The notes under the pieces were generated by a model. The model was not told where the DNA came from and did no database searches. It saw only the letters and a list, made by a program, of their open reading frames with translations. From Nonomuraea polychroma (GTDB lineage: Bacteria; Actinomycetota; Actinomycetes; Streptosporangiales; Streptosporangiaceae), in the NCBI RefSeq assembly GCF_004011505.1, contig NZ_SAUN01000001.1, positions 1,612,001 to 1,676,000 of the forward strand: 64,000 bases of DNA, in the 5' to 3' direction. The translations under genes and the position numbers were made by a program. Below are positions 36,921-45,587 of the stretch, piece after piece (positions within the stretch are counted from its first letter, which is position 1; each line of letters opens with the position of its first letter).

Positions 36921-38005
36921 ATGGCGCATCCCCATGCTGACCTGCTGTTCTCTGACGGCCCCATCCTGACCGTGGACGGAGCCCGCACCTGGGCGAGCAG
37001 TCTCGCCGTCCGTGACGGCCGGGTCGTCGCGATCGGGCATGACGACGTGAAGGAACTGGCCGGGCCCCGCACCGAGGTCGTCGACCTGCGGGGACGGCTG
37101 TTGCTCCCCGGTTTCCAGGACGCCCACGTCCATGCCGTCATGGGCGGAGAGGAACCGGGGCAGTGCGACCTGACGGGCACCACCGACCCGCAGGAGTACG
37201 CGCGCCGGATCCGCGCCTACGCCGACGCGAACCCCGGCAAGGAGTGGATCACCGGCAGCGACTGGTCCATGGAGAGCTTCGACGGCGGCACGCCCACCCG
37301 TGACCTGCTGGACACCATCGTCCCCGACCGGCCGGTCTACCTCACCAACCGCGACCACCACGGGGCGTGGGTCGGCAGCCGGGCCCTGGAGCTCGATGGC
37401 ATCACCGCCGCCACCCCCGACCCGGCCAACGGCCATATCGAACGCCGCCCCGACGGCCCCCCGGCGGAACCCTCCAGGAGGGAGCCATCGCCCTGGTGGG
37501 CGCCCTCGTCCCCGCCTTACCACGGCCGACCGGCCGGCCGGGCTGCTGCGCGCGCAGGACCTGCTGCAAAGCCTCGGTATCACCGCCTGGCAGGACGCCA
37601 TGGTGGCCGGCGCCGAAGGCTACCCCGACCCCTCCGACGCCCACCTCACCGCCGCCCCGCGACGGCCGGCTCACCGCCACCGTGGTGGGCGCGCTGTGGT
37701 GGGCCAGAGGTCAGGGGACGGAGCAGATCCCCGCCCTGCTGGAACAGCGCGATCGCCTCACCCGCGGCCGACTGCGCTGCGACACCGTCAAGATCATGGT
37801 GGACGCCACCCTGGCGGCCTGCACCACGGGCAGCGCGTACGTGAACCACCTCGACGACGCCGGCAGCCTTCGCCCCGGCAACCGCGCCGACCTCGTCGTC
37901 CTGGACCGCAGCCCCTTCGACGGCCCCGCCGCGGCGATCGCCGACACCCGCGTCGCCCTCACCTACGTCAGCGGCGAGCGCGTCCACACCGCACCCGCCG
38001 CCTGA
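36921..38005 (+). pseudogene. Frameshifted and internally deleted YtcJ-type amidohydrolase
   Basis: The first frame is a good amidohydrolase N-terminus: 'LLLPGFQDAHVHAVMGGEEP', 'ITGSDWSMESFDGGTPTRDL', up to about 37460. It then shifts to 'GGTLQEGAIALVGALVP', next to a third frame with 'LLRAQDLLQSLGITAWQDAM' and 'VAGAEGYPDPSDAHLTA', then returns to the second with 'LTATVVGALWWARGQGTEQI' and 'CDTVKIMVDATLAA'. About 190 residues present in the intact paralogue (26022-27650), including the second HxH-type region and the catalytic Asp, are missing. The C-terminus 'PGNRADLVVLDRSPFDGPAA' is intact. At least three frameshifts plus a deletion make function unlikely. Confidence 0.85.
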
Positions 38006-38017
38006 AGGAAACGCACC

Positions 38018-39394
38018 ATGCATGCCGAATCCCTCATCGGCCGCGCTCTGAGCAAGGCCATATCGACGCCCCTCTGGCTCGACACCCCCGACCGTCCGGC
38101 TCCTAGGCGACCGCTGGACGGTGAGACCACGGCGGACCTGGTCGTCGTCGGCGGCGGGTTCACGGGCCTGTGGGCCGCTGTCCGGGCCAAGGAACGAGAT
38201 CCCGGGCGCGACGTCCTCCTCGTGGAGGGCGATCGCATCGCCGAGCACGCGAGCGGCCGCAACGGCGGCTTCTGCGACGCGAGCCTCACCCACGGCCGTG
38301 CCAACGGGCTCAGGCGCTGGCCCGACGAGTATGACCTCCTGGAGCGGCTCGGCGCGGAGAACTTCGCCGGCATCGCCGCGACCGTGGACAGGTACGAGAT
38401 GAGCTGCGGCTTCACGCCGGGCGGCGCGCTCTCGGTGGCCACCCGCCCGCATGCGATCGCTTCCTTGGAGCCCGACGTCGCCGGGTTCCTCGACCGCGAC
38501 GACGTCCGCCGCCTCGTGCGATCGCCCACCTATCTCGCCGGACGCCTCGAAACAGGGGAAGACGCGACCGTGGACCCGGCACGCATGGCCTGGGAGCTGG
38601 CCCGGGTCGCCGAAGCCCTCAAGGTGCGTATCGCCGAGCACACCCCCGTCACCCGGCTGCGGAAGCATCGCGACGGGCTGACGGTCCACAGCGGCGCGAC
38701 ACGGATCCACGCCGGCCAGGCCGTTCTGGCCACGAACGCGTTCACGTCACTGCTCGGCCTGCGCTCGCTCGCCGTCGTCCCCGTCTACGACTACGTGCTC
38801 GCCACGGAACCCCTTACCCCCGAACAATGGGACTCCATCGGCTGGCAGGAGCCCTACGGCATCAGCGACATCGGCCACCACTTCCACTACTACCGCCGTA
38901 CCGCGGACAACCGCATCCTCTGGGGCGGCTACGACGCGATCTACCACTACGGCCGGTCCATCCGGGCCGAGCACGAGCACCGCCCTCAGACGCACCGGCT
39001 CCTGGCCCGGCACTTCTTCGAGACCTTCCCGCAGCTCAGCGGCGTCTCCTTCACCCATCGCTGGGCCGGGGTCATCGACACCTGCTCGCGCTTCTGCGCC
39101 TTCTACGGCCTCACTCACGGCGACCGCGTCGCCCACGCCGCCGGGTACACCGGCCTCGGCGTGGGAGCGTCGAGGTTCGCCGCCGACGTCATGCTCGACC
39201 TGCTGTCCGGAGCCGACACCGAGCGCACCCGCCTGCGCATGGTGCGGCAGCAGCCGGTGCCCTTCCCGCCGGAACCGCTCGCCTGGGCGGGCATCCAGCT
39301 CACCCGCCGGGCAATGGCCCGGGAGGATGATACGGGCAGGCGCACCCTGTGGCTGCGCCTGCTCGACCGCCTCGGGATGGGGTTCGCCTCATGA
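38018..39394 (+). CDS. FAD-dependent amine/amino-acid oxidoreductase (DAO family)
   Basis: A 458-residue flavoprotein. The N-terminal dinucleotide fold is 'ADLVVVGGGFTGLWAAVRAK', followed by the family's 'HASGRNGGFCDASLTHGRAN'. Later 'DPARMAWELARVAEALKVRI', 'AVLATNAFTSLLGLRSLAVV' and the C-terminal 'AAGYTGLGVGASRFAADVML' (FAD contact) agree with glycine/sarcosine or gamma-glutamylputrescine oxidase-like enzymes. ATG 38018 follows GAAGG and lies 12 nt after the decayed amidohydrolase, so it was probably in operon with it. It appears intact and may still be expressed. Confidence 0.9.
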   Translation: MHAESLIGRALSKAISTPLWLDTPDRPAPRRPLDGETTADLVVVGGGFTGLWAAVRAKERDPGRDVLLVEGDRIAEHASGRNGGFCDASLTHGRANGLRRWPDEYDLLERLGAENFAGIAATVDRYEMSCGFTPGGALSVATRPHAIASLEPDVAGFLDRDDVRRLVRSPTYLAGRLETGEDATVDPARMAWELARVAEALKVRIAEHTPVTRLRKHRDGLTVHSGATRIHAGQAVLATNAFTSLLGLRSLAVVPVYDYVLATEPLTPEQWDSIGWQEPYGISDIGHHFHYYRRTADNRILWGGYDAIYHYGRSIRAEHEHRPQTHRLLARHFFETFPQLSGVSFTHRWAGVIDTCSRFCAFYGLTHGDRVAHAAGYTGLGVGASRFAADVMLDLLSGADTERTRLRMVRQQPVPFPPEPLAWAGIQLTRRAMAREDDTGRRTLWLRLLDRLGMGFAS

Positions 39395-39437
39395 GGCCAT
39401 CTCGTGTTCCGGTCGGCGGCACATCGGATCGGCCTGC
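39395..39437. other. Junction between oxidoreductase gene and transposase scrap
   Basis: Short spacer. A 22-bp perfect palindrome ('ggcctgcggca' followed by its reverse complement) spans 39431-39452 and overlaps the start of the transposase scrap. It could end transcription of the oxidoreductase gene. Confidence 0.4.
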
Positions 39438-39619
39438 GGCATGCCGCAGGCCATCGAGACCGTCTGGCCGCAGGCCGTGGTCCAGACGTGCGTCGTGCCC
39501 CTGCTGCGCGCCTCGTTCCGGTATGCCGCCCCCGGCACCGGGACGCCATCGCCAAGCGCTCAAGCCCCGTCTGCACCGCCCCGACCAAGGCCGCCGCGCT
39601 GGAGCGCTTCTACGAGCTG
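39438..39619 (+). mobile_element. IS256/mutator-family transposase fragment
   Basis: Two frames carry adjacent parts of a mutator-type transposase: 'GMPQAIETVWPQAVVQTCVV' then 'PLLRASFRYAA', and after a frameshift 'RDAIAKRSSPVCTAPTKAAA' then 'LERFYELLA'. The order and spacing match the centre of IS256-family transposases ('VWPxAxVQxCxVHxxRN...'). The protein ends, catalytic Asp pair and terminal repeats are absent, so this is an inactive relic of about 60 codons. Confidence 0.7.
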
Positions 39620-39668
39620 CTAGCTCCTGCCCTGCCACATCGCGGCAATCTGCCTCTTGCATACGATA

Positions 39669-39678
39669 TGAACGTTCA
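39669..39678. promoter_or_regulatory. Operator-like palindrome TGAACGTTCA
   Basis: An exact 10-bp palindrome inside a wider symmetry: 'acgata' on the left and 'tatcgt' on the right, offset by two bases. It lies 82 bp upstream of the PLP-enzyme start in an A+T-rich spot, where a promoter is expected. A second GAACGTTC is at 39762-39769, on the start codon. LacI-type binding is likely, possibly by the regulator encoded at 45588. Confidence 0.6.
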
Positions 39679-39759
39679 AATATCGTCTGCCTTGGAAAGT
39701 TGGCGCACTGCCTCCTGCTATCCGCTCTCTTTGTATCCCTCTAGCTGGTCGGAGCTGGT

Positions 39760-40866
39760 TTGAACGTTCCACTTACCTATCTGAGCCAGTTCCGGGAACC
39801 GGCCGGATATGTTGACTTCGCCAGGATCGGGCCGCCCTCGCTGGCCGTAGCACGGACCGTCGCGCAGGCTGCGGAGTTGCTGGCCCACGATCCGTCCGCA
39901 GCGCTCACCAGACTGGAACTCGAGGCGAGCAGTGCACGCGCCGCCGCGGCCCGCCTGCTGAGCTGCGCCCCGCATGAGGTGGCCTTCGTCTCCTCCACCA
40001 GCCACGCGCTGTTCGCCGCCGCGGCAGGACTGGACGGCGGCGTGGTGCTCGTCCCGCGCGGCGAGTTCCCCGCCAACGTCTACCCGTGGCTGCGGTTCCA
40101 GGAACGCGGTGGCCTGCGGCCACGCTGGATCGACTCCGTCGCGATCACCGCCGACGTCCTGCGCGAGCACCTCGACGACGATGTCAGGGCGCTCGCGGTC
40201 AGCGCGGTGGACGCCACAACCGGCCACCGTGCGCCGCTGGGCGCGCTGAAGGAGGTGCTGGGCGAGGACCGGCTGCTGGTGGTGGACGCCGTCCAGGGCC
40301 TTGGCGCGGTGCCGCTGGAGGTGTTGGCGGCGGACGTGCTCGCCTGCGGCGGGCAGAAGTGGCTGCGGGCGGGCTGGGGCGCTGCATTGATGCTCGTCCG
40401 CGACCGGGTGGCTGACCGCCTCGCCCCCGGTCTGGGCGGCTGGTCGGGCGTGCAGGCTCCGTTCGGAGCCCGGCACCCCACGCCGTCCCTGGCGGGAGCC
40501 GTCGCGCACACAGCCACCAACCCCGACCTCACCGCCGTCGCCGCGCTGGGAGCCGCCATCGACCTGGTGCTCTCCGCCGGAGAAACGAACATCGCCCGGC
40601 AGATCGCCCAAACCCTGGCGAGCCTGCTGGAGGCGGCCAGGACCGCGGGCGCCGAAGTCCTGGTCCCCACCGAGCCGACCGGGATCGCGCGCGTGCGACT
40701 GCCTGGCCGCGACCCCGCGAGCACGCACGCGGCACTCGGCGCCGCCGGACTCACCACCACGCTGCGCGATGGCTGGATCCGGCTCTCCCCGCACGCCACC
40801 ACCCCGGCCGACACCGCCGACCGGTTGCGCGCAGCACTCACCCCCCGAAGGGAAACACACACATGA
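39760..40866 (+). CDS. Class V aminotransferase / cysteine-desulfurase-like PLP enzyme
   Basis: A 368-residue fold-type I PLP enzyme. 'VDAVQGLGAVPLEVLAADVL' holds the PLP-ring Asp and 'ACGGQKWLRAGWGAALML' the Schiff-base Lys (about residue 206). 'EVAFVSSTSHALFAAAAGL' is the phosphate-binding region. Start TTG 39760 lies five bases after GGAG; a GAACGTTC operator core overlaps it. As the first gene of a sugar transporter/alpha-galactosidase operon, coupled by ATGA overlap to the binding protein, it may act on an amino-sugar or amino-acid conjugate. Substrate unknown. Confidence 0.88.
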   Translation: MNVPLTYLSQFREPAGYVDFARIGPPSLAVARTVAQAAELLAHDPSAALTRLELEASSARAAAARLLSCAPHEVAFVSSTSHALFAAAAGLDGGVVLVPRGEFPANVYPWLRFQERGGLRPRWIDSVAITADVLREHLDDDVRALAVSAVDATTGHRAPLGALKEVLGEDRLLVVDAVQGLGAVPLEVLAADVLACGGQKWLRAGWGAALMLVRDRVADRLAPGLGGWSGVQAPFGARHPTPSLAGAVAHTATNPDLTAVAALGAAIDLVLSAGETNIARQIAQTLASLLEAARTAGAEVLVPTEPTGIARVRLPGRDPASTHAALGAAGLTTTLRDGWIRLSPHATTPADTADRLRAALTPRRETHT

Positions 40867-42170
40867 TCAACCGCCGTGGAGCCCTGGCGCTCGCCCTCAC
40901 CGGTACGCTCGCCCTCGCCGCCTGTGGCGGCAAGGCGCCCGAGAAGGGCAGCGGGCCTGTCAAGATCACCGTCTGGAGTTGGAAGCCCGCTTCCGACGGC
41001 TTGGCCGCCGTCGCCAAGGATTTCGAGCAGACCCATCCCGGCATCAAGGTCGACGTCCAGGCGGTCGGCAACCCGGCCATCTGGGACAAGATCACCATTG
41101 GCATGGCCGCGGGCGGCAAGGGCCTGGCCGACGTGCTGCATATCGGCATCGACTACCTGCCCGGGTACATGGACAAGTTCCCCGGTGGCCTGGCCGACCT
41201 GCGCAAGCTGGGCGCCGACACGTACAAGGATGCCTTCGCCAAGGGCCTGTGGCCCACGGTGACCGGCAAGGACGGCGGCGTCTACGCGATGCCCTGGGAG
41301 GTCAACCCGGTCGGCTTCTTCTACCGCGCGGACCTGTTCAAGAAGGCAGGCATCGACCCGGAGAAGATCCAGACCTGGGACGACGCCATCGAGGCCGGCA
41401 AGACGCTCAAGGAGAAGACGGGCGCCTTCCTGATCGGGCTGAACAAGCCCGCGGCCGGCGGCGTGGACATGGACTTCTACCAGTCGCTGCTGCAGCAGCA
41501 GGGCGCCTTCTACTTCAACCAGCAGGGCGAGGTCACGCTCGCCTCGGCGCCGGCCATACAGGCGATGACCCTCATCAAGAAGATGAACGACGCGGGCATC
41601 GTCGCCGACACCTCCGGCGAGAACACGGCCAAGCAGCTCATCAGCGGCGGCAAGCTGGCCGTGCTGCCGTGGGCGGCCTGGGCGGTCAGCTACATCCCCG
41701 AGATGCGTCCCGAGCAGAAGGGCCTGTGGCGCGTCATGCAGCCGCCCGCGGTGACGCCGGGCGGCAAGCGCGCCGCGATCGTCAACTCCACCCATCTGTC
41801 GGTCTCGGGGAGCAGCCCGCACCAGGCGGAGGCGTTCAAGTTCGTGGAGTACGCGCTGACCAAGCCCGAGGTCATCAACAAGGTCTTCAAGGAGGGCGGC
41901 GTCTTCCCCGCGCTGACGGCGGCCTATTCCGACCCGGCGTTCACCGCGCCGCAGCCCTACTTCGGCGATCAGCCCGCGCTCAAGACCTTCGTGGACGCGC
42001 TCACCGAGGGCGCGGACGCAACCTACTACTCTGGTGACTACGCCAGGGCGCTGAAGATCGCCAGTGACGCGCAGACGAAGGTCCTGCTCAAGGGCGCCGA
42101 CCCGGCCGCGGCGCTGACCGAGGCCGCCACGCTGCTGTCCCAGCAGACGAAAAGGAAGCTCGCGGGATGA
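40863..42170 (+). CDS. CUT1-type sugar ABC transporter substrate-binding lipoprotein
   Basis: A 435-residue family-1 extracellular binding protein with a lipobox 'LALAAC' (Cys about residue 21). Family motifs are 'KITVWSWKPASDGLAAVAKD', 'FEQTHPGIKVDVQ', 'MPWEVNPVGFFYRADLFKKA' and 'TWDDAIEAGKTLKEKTG'. It captures an oligosaccharide for the two permeases downstream. ATGA overlap joins it to the PLP-enzyme gene and its stop overlaps the first permease start. Confidence 0.94.
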   Translation: MINRRGALALALTGTLALAACGGKAPEKGSGPVKITVWSWKPASDGLAAVAKDFEQTHPGIKVDVQAVGNPAIWDKITIGMAAGGKGLADVLHIGIDYLPGYMDKFPGGLADLRKLGADTYKDAFAKGLWPTVTGKDGGVYAMPWEVNPVGFFYRADLFKKAGIDPEKIQTWDDAIEAGKTLKEKTGAFLIGLNKPAAGGVDMDFYQSLLQQQGAFYFNQQGEVTLASAPAIQAMTLIKKMNDAGIVADTSGENTAKQLISGGKLAVLPWAAWAVSYIPEMRPEQKGLWRVMQPPAVTPGGKRAAIVNSTHLSVSGSSPHQAEAFKFVEYALTKPEVINKVFKEGGVFPALTAAYSDPAFTAPQPYFGDQPALKTFVDALTEGADATYYSGDYARALKIASDAQTKVLLKGADPAAALTEAATLLSQQTKRKLAG

Positions 42171-43069
42171 CACTCACACTGTCGCGCCCCGGGCGGGTGG
42201 CGGTGGGCAGGCGCTCCCTCGTCACCAAGCGGAACATCCCGTACCTGCTGGTCCTGCCCGCGCTGCTGGGCTTCGTGGGGTTCAAGGCCTATCCGATCGT
42301 GGCCGCTATGTACATCAGCCTGACCACCGGCGCGGGCGCGGCACGCAGCTTCGTCGGGCTGGACAACTACGTGCGGCTGGTGAACGACCCGCTGTTCTGG
42401 ACGTCGCTGTGGAACACCGGGCTGATCCTGGTCGTCCAGGTCCCGATCATGCTGCTGCTCGCGCTGCTGCTGGCGCTTGCGCTCAACTCCTCCCTGGTAC
42501 GGCTGCGCGGCCTGTGGCGGCTGGGCGTCTTCATGCCGTCGCTGACCGGTCTGGTCGCCTACGGCGTGATGTTCTCGGTGATCCTGCGCAAGGACGCGGG
42601 ACTGCTCAACTGGCTGCTCAGCCTCTTCGGCGTCGACGCGATCGACTGGCTGGGCAGCCCGTTCTGGGCCCGCATCGCCATCGTCATCGCCCTCACCTGG
42701 CACTACACCGGCTACAACGCGGTGATCTACCTGGCCGGCCTGCAGAGCATCCCGAAGGACCTCTACGAGGCGGCGATGGTGGACGGCGCCGGCTCGGCTC
42801 GCAGGTTCTGGTCGATCACAGTGCCCCAGCTGCGGCCGATTCTGCTGCTGACCGTGGTCCTGTCCACGATCGGCACCCTGCAGCTGTTCGACGAGCCGTT
42901 CGTGCTGACCGGCGGCGGGCCGGACAACTCGACCCTGACGATCTCGCTGTACCTGTACCAGAACGGCTTCCGCTACTTCGACTTCGGTTACGCCGCGGCG
43001 ATTGCCTACGCGCTCACGCTGATCGTGGCCGGATTCGGGATCGCGCAGATGAGGATGCAGAAACGATGA
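42167..43069 (+). CDS. CUT1-type sugar ABC permease (MalF type)
   Basis: A 300-residue inner-membrane permease with six spans. The N-terminal cytoplasmic part ends at 'KRNIPYLLVLPALLGFVGFK'. The EAA loop 'LYEAAMVDGAGSARRFWSIT' is clear near residue 200. No ATPase gene is present in the operon, so it likely uses a shared MsiK-type ATPase, as is common in actinomycetes. Overlaps both neighbours by 4 bp. Confidence 0.94.
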   Translation: MTLTLSRPGRVAVGRRSLVTKRNIPYLLVLPALLGFVGFKAYPIVAAMYISLTTGAGAARSFVGLDNYVRLVNDPLFWTSLWNTGLILVVQVPIMLLLALLLALALNSSLVRLRGLWRLGVFMPSLTGLVAYGVMFSVILRKDAGLLNWLLSLFGVDAIDWLGSPFWARIAIVIALTWHYTGYNAVIYLAGLQSIPKDLYEAAMVDGAGSARRFWSITVPQLRPILLLTVVLSTIGTLQLFDEPFVLTGGGPDNSTLTISLYLYQNGFRYFDFGYAAAIAYALTLIVAGFGIAQMRMQKR

Positions 43070-43875
43070 AGGGCTGGGCGCTCACCTTCGTGCTCGCCGC
43101 GGTGTTCGGCCTGTGCGTCGGCCCGTTCTACTGGCTGGCCATGGCGGCCACGCACGCCAACTCCGACATCTTCTCCTGGCCGCCGAGGTTCTACCCCGGC
43201 GACCAGTTGGTGGCCAACACGGCGAAACTGGAGGAGTCGATCGGTCTGGTCAACGTGCTGGGCAACACGCTCTTCGTCGCGGTCGTGCAGACCGCGGGGG
43301 CGATCGTGGTCTCGCTGCTGGCCGGTTACGCCTTCGCCAAGTTCCAGTTCGTCGGGCGCAACGCCTTCTTCGTGCTGCTGCTGTCGACGCTGGTCATCCC
43401 CGGCGGCGTGACCATCATCCCGATCTTCGAGATGATGAACGATTTCGGGCTGATCGACAGCTTCCCCGCGCTGATCCTGCCAAGCCTGTCCGTCCCGTTC
43501 GGCATCTTCCTGATGCGCCAGTCGCTGCTGGCCATCCCCGACGAGCTGCTCGACGCGGCCAGAGTCGACGGCGCGGGCGAGCTGCGGGTGCTGTGGCGGG
43601 TGGTGATCCCCGTCATGCGCCCGGTACTCGCGGCGCTGGCGGTCTTCCTCTTCCTCGGCGCGTGGAACGACTTCCTGTGGCCGCTGATCGCGCTGCGCAC
43701 GCCGGAGATGTACACCCTGCCCGTCGCGCTGGCCACCCTGCAGGGGCTGGCCAGGACCGACTTCGGCCAGGTCATGGTGGGCACCGCGATCTCCTCGCTT
43801 CCCATGATGGTCCTCTTCCTCGTCCTCCAGAAACAGTTCATCTCCGGCCTGCTGGCCGGTGCCACGAAGGGATAA
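43066..43875 (+). CDS. CUT1-type sugar ABC permease (MalG type)
   Basis: A 269-residue permease starting at ATG 43066, coupled by ATGA to the first permease. Six spans are evident, with the EAA loop 'LLDAARVDGAGELRVLWRVV' near residue 170 and the typical 'FLFLGAWNDFLWPLIALR'. The N-terminal cytoplasmic arm is short. It completes the membrane part of the importer. Confidence 0.94.
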   Translation: MKGWALTFVLAAVFGLCVGPFYWLAMAATHANSDIFSWPPRFYPGDQLVANTAKLEESIGLVNVLGNTLFVAVVQTAGAIVVSLLAGYAFAKFQFVGRNAFFVLLLSTLVIPGGVTIIPIFEMMNDFGLIDSFPALILPSLSVPFGIFLMRQSLLAIPDELLDAARVDGAGELRVLWRVVIPVMRPVLAALAVFLFLGAWNDFLWPLIALRTPEMYTLPVALATLQGLARTDFGQVMVGTAISSLPMMVLFLVLQKQFISGLLAGATKG

Positions 43876-43877
43876 GC

Positions 43878-45587
43878 ATGCAGGTCTGGGAGCCCTACGC
43901 GCTCGGCGAGACGACCGCGGTACGGGCCGGCGCGCTCGAGCTGGCACTGGCCGGAGCGGCCGATGCGAAGGTGACGCAAGTCGCCGACCGCACCTGGCTG
44001 ATCGACGCGCCAGAGGCCACGGCCGCGCAGTGGCGAGTACCGTGCGTGCGCGTCAGCGCGTTCTGGACGCCCTTGGGCGGGACCCGCTGGGTGCCGCCGA
44101 TCTGGAGCGCGCCGCTGGTGTCGAGGCTGACAGCGGGCGCGCCGGTGGTCTCCCTCATCGGTACGGCCGGCGCCAACGTCTGTACGGTTGGCCTGGCCGA
44201 ACCGGTGGCCCAGGTGAGCTTCACCGGCGGGGTGATGGAGGAGACCGGCGAGTTCGTCTTCACCCTGCACGGCGACGGGCTGCGGATCCGGCTGGACCTG
44301 TCGGAGCGGCCGTTCTCGGCGGCGGTGGCCGACTTGGCGGCCTGGTGGAAGGACGACGCGAGCGACCTGCCGCCTGCGCCGGATCGTGCCCGGCTGCCGG
44401 TCTACTCGACCTGGTACAGCATGCACCAGGAGGTCACCGCCGAGTCCGTGGAACTCCAGGCACGGCTGGCCAAGGAGTTGGGCTGCGAGACGATCATCGT
44501 GGACGACGGCTGGCAGACCGCCGACCGGACGCGCGGCTACGCGTTCTGCGGTGACTGGGAGCCGAACCCGGCCGCATTCCCCGATATTCCGACGCATGTG
44601 GCTCGGGTGCGCGAGCTCGGCATGTCCTACATGCTCTGGTACGCGCTGCCGTTCGTGGGCAAGCACAACGCCGCCTTCGAGCGCTTCGAGGGCAAGTTCC
44701 TGCGTTACCTCGACCATATGGACGCCGCCGTGCTCGATCCGCGCCACCCGGAGGTACGCGAGTTCCTCATCGACCGGCTCGTCCAAGCGGTCGAGACGTG
44801 GGGCATGGACGGCCTGAAGATCGACTTCGTGGACCGCTTCGCGACCCCGGGCGGTGACCCGGCGCCCGGCGAAGGGACCGACTGCACGGATGTGGACGAA
44901 GGGGTCAGGCGACTGCTCCACGATCTGGACGCGCGGCTCCGCCGTACCAGGCCGGACGTGCTGATCGAGCATCGCCAGCCGTACACCAGCCCCGGGCTGT
45001 GGCCGTACGCGAACATGATCCGAGCGGTGGACTGCCCGCTCAGCTCTCAGGAGAATCGGCAGCGGACCGTGGACCTGCGGCTCGCCGCCGGCCCTGTGGC
45101 CGTGCACTCCGATATGATCGTCTGGCATCCCGACGAGCCCGCCGAGCAGGTGGCCGTGCATCTGATCAACGCGTTGTTCTCGGTGCCGCAGATCTCTGTG
45201 GACCTGGCGGTACAGCGGCCGGACCAACTCGCCGCGATCCGGTTCTGGCTGGGGATCTTCCACCGCTACCTGGGCACGCTCCAGCTGGGGACGCTGCGGC
45301 CCGAGCAGCCCGAGCACGGCTACCCGCTCGTGCGGGCCTACGATGATCACACCACGATCGTCGCTCGGTACGCGGCGCTGCCCGTGGACGTGCCGGAGTC
45401 CGGAGAGCTGCTCGTCGCCAACGCCGACTCCGATCCGCGCGTCGTCCTCTACGGCACCGGCTCGGCGCACGTCGAGGTGCACGACTGCGGCGGCGCCCCG
45501 GTCCGCGCGGCCACGCTCGCCCTGGAGCCCGGGGCCTGCGTCGTCGAGGTGCCCATGGGTGGCCTGCTCACGCTGAGGAGAGATTGA
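43878..45587 (+). CDS. GH36-type alpha-galactosidase-like glycoside hydrolase
   Basis: A 569-residue protein lacking a signal peptide, so cytoplasmic. The N-terminal beta domain (1-175) precedes a (beta/alpha)8 barrel with 'CETIIVDDGWQTADRTRGYA', 'MSYMLWYALPFVGKHNAAFE', the nucleophile segment 'GLKIDFVDRFATPGGDPAPG', and the acid/base candidate Asp in 'IRAVDCPLSSQENRQRTVDL'. A C-terminal beta sandwich follows. These fit clan-D alpha-galactosidase/raffinose-synthase-like enzymes. It would cleave the imported oligosaccharide. The start is two bases after the permease stop and the stop abuts the LacI start. Confidence 0.88.
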   Translation: MQVWEPYALGETTAVRAGALELALAGAADAKVTQVADRTWLIDAPEATAAQWRVPCVRVSAFWTPLGGTRWVPPIWSAPLVSRLTAGAPVVSLIGTAGANVCTVGLAEPVAQVSFTGGVMEETGEFVFTLHGDGLRIRLDLSERPFSAAVADLAAWWKDDASDLPPAPDRARLPVYSTWYSMHQEVTAESVELQARLAKELGCETIIVDDGWQTADRTRGYAFCGDWEPNPAAFPDIPTHVARVRELGMSYMLWYALPFVGKHNAAFERFEGKFLRYLDHMDAAVLDPRHPEVREFLIDRLVQAVETWGMDGLKIDFVDRFATPGGDPAPGEGTDCTDVDEGVRRLLHDLDARLRRTRPDVLIEHRQPYTSPGLWPYANMIRAVDCPLSSQENRQRTVDLRLAAGPVAVHSDMIVWHPDEPAEQVAVHLINALFSVPQISVDLAVQRPDQLAAIRFWLGIFHRYLGTLQLGTLRPEQPEHGYPLVRAYDDHTTIVARYAALPVDVPESGELLVANADSDPRVVLYGTGSAHVEVHDCGGAPVRAATLALEPGACVVEVPMGGLLTLRRD

